DNA of 64,000 nt, taken from positions 34,010,312 through 34,074,311 of the forward strand of contig CM042085.1 in assembly GCA_023512835.1 (NCBI GenBank), in the 5' to 3' direction. The DNA is from Taxillus chinensis (taxonomy: Eukaryota > Streptophyta > Magnoliopsida > Santalales > Loranthaceae). The translations under genes and the position numbers were made by a program. Shown here piece by piece: positions 44,450 to 56,063 of the stretch. The notes under the pieces were generated by a model. The model did not search any database. It saw only the letters and a list, made by a program, of their open reading frames with translations, and was not told the DNA's origin. Every line of letters starts with the position of its first letter. Within the stretch, counting starts at the first letter, position 1.

Positions 44450-44651
44450 GCTGCCATCTCACGGCGCACCTCCTCCCGAACCTCCTGCCAGAGTCCCTCC
44501 CGTAGCTCTCGTACTTCCAGCCAGATGCCTTCCATAGCTGTGCCAGCAACAACGCATGCCCTCCAACGAACTGTCCCGCACCCGGACCCTCATGGGCAGA
44601 TGACTCATTAGCGACTGCCCCAGACGCACGTGTCCCTCTCCTCGACGGCAT
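44450..44651 (-). pseudogene. gag: G2 gag fragment
   Basis: Starts ATG at 44651 (MPSRRGTRASGAVANESS), matching G1 gag at about 80 percent by eye. A one-base change near 44535 shifts the frame relative to G1, and the gene is cut at 44450 within the codons equivalent to REMAA of G1. Confidence 0.85.
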
Positions 44652-45054
44652 TCTTACTACACGAAGTAAGAAGCACAAACGTCAAAACGAATTTATAATC
44701 TATCGCGTCACTACCTCTACCCCACTAATCACTTCCACTATCACATGATATTACACACATACATTGTCATCACATTTCACAGTTCGGTACGCATTGCCAA
44801 ACAAATCAGAGTTGCACATTTCACACTTAATCATATTATCTTATCCACAATTTCCACAGTTTAGCACTCATTCACAAGCAAATGCAACTAGTGCCCTAAT
44901 GCCAATGCATGCAAATCCTACCACAAGACTGGACTACCCTAAGTACACCTTGGAGGCTCAAAGAGGACCATGTTGATCAGGCATGTCCCTCCAGGCTCCT
45001 CCAAAGGACTTAGGATAACCAGGTCCGCCCACTACCCTAGGCCAACTAGAACAT
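44652..45054 (-). other. G2 leader between PBS and gag
   Basis: Untranslated leader, colinear with the G1 leader; no gene. Confidence 0.7.
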
Positions 45055-45066
45055 GCTCTGATACCA
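45055..45066 (-). other. G2 primer-binding site
   Basis: TGGTATCAGAGC on the minus strand, three bases from the LTR end (TGTCACGCCCC on the plus strand at 45070). Confidence 0.95.
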
Positions 45067-45590
45067 TACTGTCACGCCCCGGATTTCCGACCCGGGGAAA
45101 CCGGTATGTGACTCCCCATTCACCCACACGGAGGGCAATGGGGTTGGATTACTGGATGCCACACAAGCAAGTCTAACAATTATAATAAATCAAACAAGCC
45201 ACATCTTTATTTAATTCGAAACATCAAAAGTTCACAAAACAACCATGTTCCTTACTACAATTCAATCCCTTAGTACATTTCCCTCCCTGGGGTTACATAA
45301 ATCATAAAATTACATTACTGAAATGAACAATAAAATGGAGATGGTCTTCGACCTTGGTGTATCCACCTAACGCCTGTAAGTCCCTGGAAAACAAACAAAC
45401 ACAGTAGGAGGGGTGAGCAACCACAGCTCAGTAGGGATCGAGTCTCCCCAACCCTTCCCATGCTCCTAGCGGCTACATGCATGTGCACAGGTGTAGTGAT
45501 GTGGCAGTATTAAGAAAATAAAGCATTCCACACAAACGGGCGTAACCTCAACCCCAGCCACACTGGCTAACAATCCACATCTCAAGCAAG

Positions 45591-45765
45591 TAATTTAACC
45601 GCCTCTTCAGGCCACTGATTTAACCGCCTCTCAGGCAAAGTAATTTAACCGCCTCTTCAGGCCACTGGTTTAACCGCCTCTCAGGCAAAGTAATTTAACT
45701 GCCTCTTCAGGCCACTGGTTTAACCGCCTCTCAGGAAAGGTAATTTAACCGCCTCTTCAGGCCAG
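45591..45765. repeat. 50-bp tandem repeat, 3.5 copies, in G2 LTR
   Basis: Units at 45591-45640, 45641-45690, 45691-45740 and a half unit. Each unit contains two related half-units with tttaaccgcctct and caggc. G1 has a single diverged copy near 43075-43125. Confidence 0.92.
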
Positions 45766-46047
45766 ATACCAATCATACACACAACATACACCACGGTCAC
45801 TCAAGCATAACCCCAAACAGTTGGTGTGCACCCGTTCACAAGTGCACAAACCCAGCCATTCAGGTAATAGAACAAACACCCAGCATGCATACATACACCA
45901 AATCACAAGTCCAGCCACACAGGCATATTATCAAACATGTACTAGGCATATATACACAGCAATATTCACACAGGCATTTCATCGAACATGTAACATGCAC
46001 TGACCACCCAACAACAAAATCACACCAAAATGCCATTGAAGGCCAAC

Positions 46048-46077
46048 ATCCATATAGGAGATCACACCTATATGAAT
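46048..46077 (-). other. Conserved LTR hairpin, G2 copy
   Basis: Arms ATCCATATAGG and CCTATATGAAT with an 8-base loop; on the transcribed (minus) strand the single imperfect pair is a U-G wobble. Confidence 0.75.
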
Positions 46078-46978
46078 TTATATATATATATATATATAAG
46101 CAGTTAAAGACCGAATTCTACCTAAGAACCCTAGGACAGAGGAGGATTTAGGAAGAACAGAACCCCTACCTCAAGTAAAACACAACGACACAGCAATATT
46201 CTGTTCCCACGCCGAACGTCGTCTGCCCACGAGACACCGACCACCCACGCAAGACGCCCGGCAGCAACCAGGAGCTCTCCTTCCCTCTCTCTCTCTCTCT
46301 CTTTCTGCGACGGCTGGTGGAGCAACAAACCCTAAACCTAAAATAGAGGGGCTTCTCCTCCTTATATAGACAACACAACATCAAAACGACATAGTTTTAA
46401 TTAGGTGAATCGCAGCATCAAAATGACGTAGTTTTGATGGAACAAGCCACAACCTTCCCGCATCCATACACGCCAAAATATCCACAATTCCGACATGGTC
46501 CTTTGGGAAAAGATGGTTAGAATAACAAAACTAAGGTAGCCATGCAAAAATATGCCTGCACGCCAATTTGCATGCCAATTCCCCAATTGGCGTGCAGCTC
46601 CAAATGCACTCAAACTTTACCCCAAACCTCCTTGCATCTTGTAGAGGCCTGAGAAGCAAAAATATGCTTGCACGTGAAATGGGTGAATTCACATGCAGCT
46701 CCAAATGCTCTGAAATTTCTGTGGTAGGTAGAGGACCTCATTCTAAGCAACTTTCGTTCTTGCATGCCAATTGTTTGAGGCCATCTACTATATCAAAAGT
46801 GAGCTCCAAAATCTGCCAAAACCGTTTAAAAGCGCCTGTATGTACATAGCATCTTCCTAGGGCATAAATGCACGTTATCACTTGTCATATGCACCTCCCA
46901 AAAGTCCCCTCTTGGGCTTATCTCTTACCTCAACATCCACGGTGTTTGTGGTTAACTCCTTACACACGGGTCATTACA

Positions 46979-48131
46979 CTTCAAATTTGAGACTTTAGAC
47001 AAGATATATCGGGGCAAAATGCAAAGTGAATCTGAACCTGTAGCTTCACAAAGAGAAACTAAAAGAACAAAAAGCTTAATAGGTTGGGATTAGTACGGAT
47101 ATGAACAGATAGTCTAAATAAGAACAGCATAATCTGAACTAATGAGAAACAGAACTTATGCATTAAAATTGAATGTGAGATACACATACATACGAGTTAA
47201 CGATCATGTTTACTGAAACCGAAGCATATGTCAGATAAGAAACATATAAGTTCACATTGGTTAACATAGCGAAACTGTCATGCTAAACGACGTAGCTAAG
47301 AGTAATTAACTTTATATGATTTACCCAAATTAAGATTCATGAGTGAGAATGGATAAAAGAACACATGCAAATTGTAATTAATTGATTATCCGATTAAGAT
47401 GCACAGTTGAGGAAACAAAAACATCCAAACATGCCATAATTCTGATTCAACAATGCATGCCCAGTCAGATCCAGAAGTGAGAGTTTAGAGGGAAGAGCAT
47501 CCGAGACATATCAGGGAGTCATTACATTAAGTAATAAATGAAGTTTTTTCTCCCCCTTAGATCGTGCGATCCTCTCAGTGATAAACTCCCCCTCAGATAG
47601 ACAGCCAGGAAAGAGGTCACGAGACATATAAGGGGGTTATTACTTGGATAATAGATAAAGTATTTTCTCCCCCTTAGATCATGTGATCCTCTCGATAGAC
47701 ATTTCCTACATAATATTTAGATCTTGAAAATTTTCTATCTACCTTTTGAAAACTCCACTTCAGAAGCTGATCAGACTGCAACCGTGTTTTTATCCACCAG
47801 GCATTTCGAGTTAACCCAATTCATTTCTTCAACCAGACATGTTAATAGTGCAATCAGTATGAAACAACATTGGACATGTGGTGATAAATGAAAATTGGAA
47901 TCATGAAATCGTAAGGAGGTTTTATTCATATATCTTCAATTATGTTAACTTAAGCGACTTCAATCGGGAAACATAAGCATCCTCCCATATGAAAATATGA
48001 GAAAATTATCATAAACATAATGCATGGCACAAGTAAAGATGATCAGCATAAAGTACAGTAACTGTCTAACACTCATCATGAAATACGATGCATGTTCTGA
48101 AGGAAATACTATTGAAATTATAAATTAAAAA
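46979..48131 (-). other. A3 3' non-coding region with two polypurine tracts
   Basis: Homologous to A1 678-1796. Two tctccccctta blocks (47549-47559 and 47666-47676), each followed by a 12-base hairpin (GATCGTGCGATC at 47560-47571, GATCATGTGATC at 47677-47688) and ctctc, and a third block ctccccct at 47586. No gene. Confidence 0.8.
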
Positions 48132-51100
48132 CTATGCAGACAGGTCAAACATACCTAACTTGAGAAGCAGTTCAGAAAATCTTGCATTAGGTAGGGGCTT
48201 GGTGAGTATGTCTGCGAGTTGATCATCCGTAGCAACATGTTCAAGAGATATGTGCTTTTTGAGAACATGATCTCTGATGAAATGATACCTGACTTCAATA
48301 TGCTTTGTCTTTGGGTGCATGACAGGATTGTTGTTGATGGAAATTGCATTGGTATTGTCGCAGTATAATGGAATAGACGTCATGTTGAAGCCGTAGTCAG
48401 TAAGTTGACTTTGCATCCAAAGAAGCTGTGCGCAGTAACTCCCAGCAGCTATATATTTCGTCTCAACAGTAGAGGTTGATACGTAATTCTGCTTCTTACT
48501 GAATCATTAGTGCTTTTCCAGGGAACTGACAAGTACCACTAGTGTTTTTCCTGTCGTTGCGACACCCAGCAAAATCAGCATCTGAATATCCGGATAAAGA
48601 GAAGTTGGACTCCTTTGGATACCAGAGTGCCAAATTCACTGTCCCTTTGAGATACCGCAATATCCGTTTTACATGAAGCATTTATGACTCTTTCGGATTC
48701 GCCTGATATCTTGTACAAATGCAAGTTGCAAACATAATATCCGGGCGACTTCCTGTAAGGTACAACAATGATCCTATCATCCCTCTGTATTCAGTCACAT
48801 TTACTGATTCTCCATTAAGATCAGGATCTAACTTAGCACTAACTGGCATGGAAGTCTTCACGGGAGTTGAGTTTTGCATTCCTAACTTCTTGATTAAGTC
48901 TCGTGTGTACGTTGCTTGGTTGATGAAGATTCCATCATTCATTTGTTTAACCTCTATTCCAAAGAAGTATGTTAATTCTCCCATAATGCTCATTTCAAAT
49001 TTGCCAGTCATCAACTTCGCAAACTCTTCACAAAGCTTCAGATTTGATGATCCAAAAATGATGTTATCCACATAGATTTGTACAATCAGAGAATGATCTT
49101 TCTCTTTCCGTAGAAATAGTGTGGTATCTATCTTCCCTTTTCTGAAATTGTGTTCGAACAAGAATTTTGACAGTGTGTTATACCAGGCTCTTGGAGCTTG
49201 CTTCAATACGTACAAGGCTTTCCGTAGTTTATATACCATATGTTCAGCCTTGTGTTCAACATAAACCTCCACTTGAAGATCTCTTTTAAGAAAAGCACTC
49301 TTGATGTCCATTTGATAAACTGTGATGTTTTCATAGGATGTATATGCCAGGAACATTCGGATCGCCTCAAGTCTAGCTACTGGAGCAAAGGTTTCGTCAT
49401 AATCAATGCCTTCTTCTTGACGACATCCTTTGGCTACCAGTCTTGCTTTGTTTTGGATTACTATTCCATCAGTATCCAATTTGTTCCGGAACACCCATTT
49501 AACTCCAATGACCTGTTGCGACTTCGGCCTTGGTACTAATGTCCACACATCGTTCCTCTTGAACTTATTAAGCTCTTCTTGCATTGCGTCTATCTAGTTT
49601 GAATCTTGAAGGGCTTCATCCACCACCTTTGGCTTTATCTGTGATAGAAAACAAGAATAAAGACACAAGTTGGAGGTGGCTGCCCTCGTTCTGAGTCCAC
49701 CTATAGTTCTGCACAAGTGGTGCTGAGTAGTCAACGATTTGAAGCTCTGCCAGATCGGGTGGATCTTGTACATCGGCTAGTTGAGCTTCTTCCAGGCCAG
49801 TTGTATCCGTATGATGAACAGTTCCAGAAGTACTTTGAGGTTCTTTGGCACTATGACTTTCAGTATTAACTGGTCCGGACGGACTAGAAGGTTCTCTGGT
49901 GTTATTGATGTCCGTAATAATTGGTCCGGAGTTGAGTGGAAGTCCTGAGTCTGAATCTTCTGAAGCATCATCAGTAGCATTTCTTTTTGTATCTCTTGTG
50001 CTCGGTCATTCATCAGGAGTTGTGGCAGGAACATGTTTGAACTGAGAGTAGTTAATCGTGTCCGTATGATCCTGCACAATTGGATTTGAAGATCCTACAC
50101 TTGACCAGCCAAGGTTAGATTCATCAAAATCAACATGGATAGATTCTTCAACTGTTAAACATTTTCTATTAAAGATGCGATAAGCCTTGTTGTGTAACGA
50201 GTATCCGACAAAGATCCCATCATCGGATTTTGGCTCAAATTTACTCTGGGCCTCTTTGCCATTGTTTAACACGTAGTAAGCACACCCAAAAGCTTTGAAA
50301 TGAGAGATTAACGGCTTCCTGCCTCTCCACATCTCATAGGGTATTTTCATGGTAACCTTATTGATAAGAGTTCTATTCTGAACATAACATGCAGTAGATA
50401 TAGCTTCAACCCATATACTGAGAGGAAGCTTTGCCCCTACTAACATTAATCTGCCAGCTTCGACTAAAGTGTGATTCTTATGCTCAGCAACTCCATTTTG
50501 TTGTGGAGTCTTGGGCACAGAGAAGTCGTGCTGAATGGCGTATTCAGAACAATATGATCTCATATCAGAACAGTCAAATTTCGTACCATGATCACTCTTG
50601 ATGCATTTAATGATCAGTCCTTGTGAATTGTTTATCCAGTTGAAGAGATCTACAAGATTTTCAAAGGTTTGATCCTTTGATTTCAAGAACATCACCCATG
50701 TATACCTGGTGAAGTCATCGATAACCACAAGGGTATATCTCGCACCGGCAAGAGAAGCAATAGAAATGGGACCACAGAGGTCCATATGAAGAAGTTGCAA
50801 AGGAGCAGTTATTGAATTAACTAATTTGCTCTTAAAGCTATGCTTGGTCTGCTTGCTGAGTTGGCATTCTCAATAGACAGAGTCTCTAGAGTATTTATGT
50901 TTGGGCAGACCATTGACCAAGTCAAGCGATGCTAGTTTAGACAAAGTTTTAAAATTTAAATGAGCGCAATGCTTGTGCCATAGCCAACTTTCTTCATCTG
51001 ATGCTTTAGTGAAGAAGCATACAGGGTCAGAAGAATTATTTCTTAAAACCACTAAGTATATATCCTCATCTCTTAATCTGGATAACTTAATATCTCCAGA

Positions 51101-51445
51101 TAAGTTTTCCCTAACTGTGCAGGTGTTGGACATAAAGGAAGCAGTAAATCCTTTGTCACATAAATTATTGACACTCAGCAGATTATACTTCAAACCTTCG
51201 ATTAGTGCAACCTTAGTTATTAACACATAGCCCTTGGTTAAAGTGTCATACCCCATAGTCTTACCTTTACTATTGTCGCCATATGATACGGATGAGCCTC
51301 GTTTGTTAGCAACTTCAACGAGCAGAGACTGATCACCCGTCATATGTCCGGAGTATCCACGATCGAGTATCCACTTGCTTTGATTGATCTTTAACTTCAA
51401 GTGGTCTGGCAATGAATTCCAGAGATGCTCCTGCAAGACAACAGT
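48132..51445 (-). pseudogene. pol: A3 pol relic: PR, INT, RT, RNase H
   Basis: Family A polyprotein. The PR open frame (51436-50870) has LDRGYSGHM where LDSGCSGHM is expected (51364-51356), so the active-site Ser is Arg. INT core (50800-50006, 264 codons) keeps HMDLCGP, SDHGT and NGVAEHKN. RT (49584-48682, 300 codons) has YVDN at 49074-49063 instead of YVDD, losing the second catalytic Asp, and a 7-8 codon gap where A1 has QPPGFIEP. RNase H pieces: 48681-48496 and 48416-48132, ending [11 protein letters not shown], separated by a small deletion and stop near 48500. Long open stretches combined with two catalytic losses suggest a fairly young but inactive copy. Confidence 0.9.
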
Positions 51446-51800
51446 TTACATTTTTGGTGCCCAAACTTGTTTCGAGTGGTTAGGAGAAACAATAGTAGTG
51501 TCAACAGTTCTGGATTTTGCTTTGTTAGGAACTTTAGCTTTCCAAGTTGACTTTGGGTTTTCTTGGGAGAGATAGTCCTTTGAGATTAAGATATAGATTT
51601 GATAGAAGAACCCTTTTTGATGAACTGATCTTTATTAATATGAACTTGATTAGAACAGTCATCAGATAGACTCCAACATTCATAGTGATAATGGCCTATT
51701 TCTCTACATATCAAACAGACACTATGATACGGAGCACAAACAGGGGATATAGGTTTCTTAGGTTTTATAGGTTTTCTACACTGTTCCCTATGGCCTAATC
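51446..51800 (-). pseudogene. gag: A3 gag C-terminal fragment
   Basis: The last about 118 codons of Gag, frameshifted near 51590, ending PKM and TAA (51448-51446). The second knuckle is still visible as cysteines and His in 51730-51690. Truncated at 51800 by the G3 LTR. Confidence 0.75.
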
Positions 51801-52234
51801 TGTAAGGACCCGTACCTTGAGTTAGTCACAGTTTTGCCTTCTGAGTAGAGTTTTTTTCTAGATTTTGACCTAGTGAATGGGCTCAAATGAATTCATGTGC
51901 AAAAGGAAAGATGCTTAGAATGATGTCCTCTATTTACCACAGAAGTTTCAGGCCAAACGGACGTGTATGTGAGGTGCACGTGAAATGGGTCCAATTCACG
52001 TGCAAGTGTGGTTGTCTTCTACATGATGCAAAGAGGCTAGGGGTGAAGTTTGAGCGCATTTGGAGTGCATTTGGAGTTGCATGTGAATTGGGGAATTCAT
52101 GTTCAAATTGGCGTGCAGCCATATTTTTGCATGGTTCCCTTGGTTTTGACATTCTAATGATCTTTCTCCAAATGACCATGTTGAAATTCTGAGTATTTTG
52201 GCCTACATGGGTGCGGAAAGGTGCTAACTTGTAT

Positions 52235-52307
52235 GATCAAAACTACGTCGTTTTGGGATTTACTTAATCAAAACTACGTCATTTTGATGTGGGTAGTGTC
52301 TATATAA
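52235..52307 (+). promoter_or_regulatory. G3 5' LTR promoter: twin ACGT palindromes and TATA
   Basis: Two near-palindromes with the core aaactacgtcgttt (one arm of the first and the centre of the second decayed) followed by ctatataa at 52300-52307. Compare 62384-62462. Confidence 0.7.
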
Positions 52308-52495
52308 TGAGGGCTTGAGTTTGAGTTTAGGGTTCTTGTGTTCTTCTTTGCTGCAGCTGTTGTCAGAGAGAGAGGATCTCGGGCAGTTGGCGTGGTGGTT
52401 CGCGTCGTTGGAAGGTGTCTAGCGTTGAGGTTAGGACAAAAGTCTGAGGCAGGGATTCATGTTCTTCCTAACTCTCCTCTGTTCTAGGATATTCA

Positions 52496-52529
<34 letters not shown>

Positions 52530-52530
52530 A

Positions 52531-52560
52531 ATCCATATAGGTGTGATCTCCTATATGGAT
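52531..52560 (+). other. Conserved LTR hairpin, G3 5' LTR
   Basis: Perfect 11-bp inverted repeat ATCCATATAGG / CCTATATGGAT, loop TGTGATCT, about 225 bp downstream of the TATA box. Confidence 0.82.
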
Positions 52561-53775
52561 GTTGGCCTTCAGTGGCATGTTCTGTTGATTCTGATGTTGA
52601 ATTTGGCCTGAGGATTTTCTGGGTTTGTTTATGCCCACCATGTGTTTGATGAAATGTCTATGAGGCCTGCACACTATGTATTTGATAAAATGTCTGTGAG
52701 GCCTGCATGCCATGTATTCAATATAATGCCCGTGAGACCTTGTATATGGGTGTCTGATGATATACCTGCGTGACTAGTGTGTACTTGTGTTTGACTTGTA
52801 TTTGATTTTAAGCCTATGAGGCTGATGTGTGTGGCTTGTATCCCGACCATGTTGGTCCCTCTGGAATAAAGTGTAAATCTTGTCCCGAGTTTACATGTTG
52901 AGATGTAATGCTTTATCTTGTTCGTTGGTCTGTTTGAGACCGAGTTGAGATATGGGCCAGGCACAATAGCTGGACCCCTTTGAGATTTGGCCAGGACGTG
53001 GTCCCGGTCTCGGTGTAGCACTCACGACGGTGGGCTAAGTCTACACCCATTCCTGAGGGTAGGTATGGCGCCCGAGGAGGTGGTTGACCATATCCGACTC
53101 GGGTGGAAAATGTTGCATTGGTGTCCACCCAACATTCGCGCCTGGATGTTGTATGTCATTTCGCCGTGGTGGCGGGGTGTCCTCTCGCCCTTCGGTGCGG
53201 GCTCAGGTAAAGAGTGTTTACCGGGTGATGTTTCTTGCTTTAGCCTTAGGCACGACACGAGCACAAGCATACGCATATCGTGCATGTTGTAGAGCGGGAC
53301 GGGTCCGGGGGAGACCGGATCCCCACTGGAGCTATGGTTTGCTCACCCCTCCTATAAACTATTCTTTTGCAGGGTTTAGCAGGCGGTAGGTGAAGGCTGA
53401 GGAGCTAGGCCCCTGAGGCTGGGAGTTTTATGTTATTTCCTTTGTTGTGCTAGTGGTTTTATGTTTTGAAATTTGGTTTGGTTTTATTTGTAATAGTACA
53501 CCTGGCTTCATAGGGGTTTTTCCCCGACTGGGTTGTAATAAACATTTAGTCTTTGAAATGAAATAAAATGAGATGTTGTTATTCAATTTGTGTTTGTGTG
53601 CGTGGTTTGGGAGCAGGAGCATGCCCCTTGGCATGTTAGCCCGGTTGTGCAGTTTGGGATACAGACCGTGCCGAAGTCCTTTTAAGGTGCTTGCACCAAC
53701 CCCTTGTCCCTTCAGGTGCGGGCATGGGCAGTCACTACTCATTTCCAAGTGGAAGGGAATTGGGGCATGACAATA

Positions 53776-53787
53776 TGGTATCAGAGC
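53776..53787 (+). other. G3 primer-binding site
   Basis: TGGTATCAGAGC, three bases (ATA) after the LTR. Confidence 0.96.
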
Positions 53788-54238
53788 GATAGTTCATGGT
53801 CTGGTGGACCTAGGATAGTGGGGAGGCCTTGGCCGCTTCGAGACTCTTAGGAGGCGGTCTAGGACACGCCCGATCAACGTGGTCCTATCTGGTTTTCTGG
53901 GTGTACTCGGGGGTAGTTAGACCAAGGAGTAGGGCATTTGCATTTGGGTTGAGAGTGCATACATGCATTGGCATTAGGGCACTAGTTTAATTTCAGTATG
54001 AGTATTGTGATTGGACATGCTGTGTTGCTAAAACTTGTTGCTAAAAACAAAATTTTGTTGCTGTGAAATTCGGTGATTTTCTGTGAGCCTTGTTGCTATG
54101 AATTGCTGCTGTGTGCTTCTGTGATTTACTTGTGTGTTTAAATGTAAAACGTTGCTTGAGTACCTCATGGCCCATGGGGATGAGGGTGTGTAGAGCTTGA
54201 GAGAAGCTGATCCTAGTTTGGTTTAAATTATGTAGACT
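53788..54238 (+). other. G3 leader between PBS and gag
   Basis: Untranslated leader of about 450 bp; contains the same acctaggatagtg and catgcattggcattagggcac text as the G1 and G2 leaders in reverse. No gene. Confidence 0.75.
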
Positions 54239-55544
54239 ATGCCTCCTAGGAGAGTAACCCGAGCTACTCCAGCTGTAGAAGATGAATCTTCTGCACGTGT
54301 TGGAGAGGAAAGAGGACAGCATGTAGAGGGCGATGATCCCCTGGAGCGGATCATGGCCCAAGTCCGGGCCCTAAGTGAGAACGTGCAAGGCATGCATGAG
54401 GACCTCAGGGGAGAGATCCTAAACGAGGTGCGTTAGGAGATGATGGCACGACAGGCAGTGCCACCCCCTCCACCCCGTGAGGCGGAACCTCCGCGTAGGC
54501 AGGAAGTGCCGGTGAGGCGGGAAGAGGGAGACGTGTTGACGCAGTTCCGAAAGGAACATCCACCAAGGTTCAAGGGAGGAGCTGAACCTCTAGGAGCAGA
54601 GCACTGGCTGCGGCAGATCGAGCATGTGTTCTCCTTTCTTCGACCCCGGGAGGAAGACAAAGTGAGACTAGCAGTCCGGCAGTTGGAGGAGGAAGCCTTG
54701 GAATGGTGGCTTAGCATCTCGGAAGCCGGGACATGGAGACCATGGCCTGGAATGAGTTCCTCCAGCTATTCCATGAGGAGTTCTTTCCATAGTCATTGCG
54801 GTGGCGAAGCGGGAGGAGTTCGAGAGCTGAAGCAGGGATCGCGCTCATGGTAGAGTATGAGCGAGATTTTCGGGGCCGAGTCGGTTTGCTCCGAAGCAAT
54901 ATCAAGGGAGGACCTGAAGGCCCATAAGTTTACCATGGGTCTCAAACCTTCCCTGAAGCAAAGAGTGGAGATCTGTGATCAAGACCTATCTTGAAGTCGT
55001 GGACACCGCCAAGATTGTTGAGAGAGGATTAGAGGAGGGAAGACAGGCTCACCAGGAGCGGATGGGGCGAGCGCGCGCGACAAGCACGGTGAAACCAAGA
55101 GGCGAAGGTTGAGCCCGGGAGTGGGACTTTTCCCAAGGATGGGGGCCAAGCTTCAATGGATCCGCCCGGATCCCGTTACTTTGGAGGAGGGGAGTCTTGC
55201 TGGGAACTTCCCAAGCGGGTGTACCTGTTGTGGCCTTGTCAGGGCACGTCAAACGTGAGTGCCCTGCAGCAGACTTGACGTGTCATAGCTGTGGGAAGGT
55301 GGGACACATCAGCAAGGTGTGTTTCGGCAGAAGGGGAACAGCCCGGGGGAGCTGGAAGCTTAGCACAAGGGAGCAGGGGTGGGACCCAATTTCAGGCCCC
55401 GGCCCCTAAGCCGGCACATTCGTGGCAGGCCGGTCAGGCTGGTTCCGGTCACACTAGGCCACGGGGGAGAGGCAACCACAAGGAGGATCGGAGGGGCGTC
55501 CCTGATGGACTGGCAAGGAACAAAAGGGAAGGCAAGTGAGGCTA
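54239..55544 (+). pseudogene. gag: G3 gag relic
   Basis: ATG at 54239 (MPPRRVTRATPAVEDESS), homologous to the G1 and G2 starts. TAG at 54434-54436, then open to about 54725 with the Gag core (AEHWLRQIEHVFSF, ALEWWLSI). Several one- or two-base indels follow between 54725 and 55200. The first zinc knuckle is lost by frameshift; the second, CHSCGKVGHISKVC (about 55278-55319), is intact. The end near 55539 (tga) is followed by the target site ggcta of the TRIM composite, so the gag-to-protease linker is interrupted. Confidence 0.87.
55540..55544. repeat. Target duplication of TRIM composite (left)
   Basis: ggcta, repeated at 58235-58239. Confidence 0.8.
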
Positions 55545-56051
55545 TGTAATGACCCATGAGTGGGTGTTAGTCCCACATTGCTTGGTGAGGAGAACAAAGT
55601 CCGCCTTATAGGAGGGGACGGATACCTCACCTCATGGGAACGCGTTTTGGGCGAGGCCCAAAGACAAAACCGTGCGGAGCGAGCCATGAGGCGAGGCCCA
55701 AGGCTGGTTGAGCCAGCGGACAAAATTCTTGTGACGGGTATGGGCTGGGCTATTCTCGGGTGGTATGAGCCGGACCCGGAGCGGTGTGCCATGGTCCCAC
55801 GGGGACGTGGGCCTCCTAAAGGGGGGTGGATTGTAACGACCCATGAGTGGGTGTTAGTCCCACATTGCTTGGTGAGGAGAACAAAGTCCGCCTTATAGGA
55901 GGGGACGGATACCTCACCTCATAGGAACGCGTTTTAGGCGAGGCCCAAAAGACAAAACCGTGCGGAGCGAGCCATGAGGGCGAGGCCCAAGGCCCCGGTT
56001 GGCCAAAGCGAACAAAATTCTTGTGACGGGTATGGCTGGGCTATTCTCGGG

Positions 56052-56063
56052 TGGTATCAAAGC
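56052..56063 (+). other. TRIM primer-binding-site-like sequence
   Basis: TGGTATCAAAGC in forward unit 2, one mismatch to the tRNA-iMet complement. Reverse-orientation copies read ggctttgatacca, for example at 57131-57143. Confidence 0.75.

Larger units (their letters stand above)
44450..46978 (-). mobile_element. Gypsy element G2, 5' portion only
   Basis: 5' LTR (46978-45070), PBS (45066-45055), leader and the first about 67 codons of gag (44651-44450), then an abrupt switch to the G1 LTR at 44449. No polypurine tract lies at the junction, so this is not a simple LTR-sharing tandem; G1 probably inserted in the G2 gag and the rest of G2 is in the gap or deleted. Right flank is the A3 3' non-coding region. 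Confidence 0.85.
45070..46978 (-). repeat. G2 5' LTR
   Basis: 1909 bp, TGTAATGACCC...GGGGCGTGACA on the minus strand. Same family as G1: twin palindromes (46417-46438; a decayed one at 46380-46401), TATA (46369-46362), hairpin (46048-46077), TA microsatellite (46079-46098). It differs by a 50-bp tandem repeat at 45591-45765. Confidence 0.92.
46979..51800 (-). mobile_element. Copia element A3 (Sirevirus-like, family A), flanked by gypsy insertions
   Basis: Contains 3' non-coding region (46979-48131), pol (48132-51445) and the C-terminal end of gag (51446-51800). G2 cuts it on the left and G3 on the right, so both LTRs are missing from view. It aligns with A1 and A2 throughout. Confidence 0.88.
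51801..53772 (+). repeat. G3 5' LTR
   Basis: TGTAAGGACC...GGGGCATGACA. Two ACGT palindromes (52235-52255, 52267-52287), TATA box (52300-52307), TA microsatellite (52499-52526), hairpin (52531-52560). Matches the 3' LTR along its whole length. Confidence 0.95.

Noticed and set aside
45591..45765. CRISPR-like regular repeats here and at 8281-8340.
   Set aside because: Plant LTR tandem repeats without unique spacers or cas genes.
53022..53389. Open frames of about 100 codons in the G3 LTRs, repeated at 63118-63438.
   Set aside because: LTR sequence; frames shift between the two LTR copies, so not conserved as protein.
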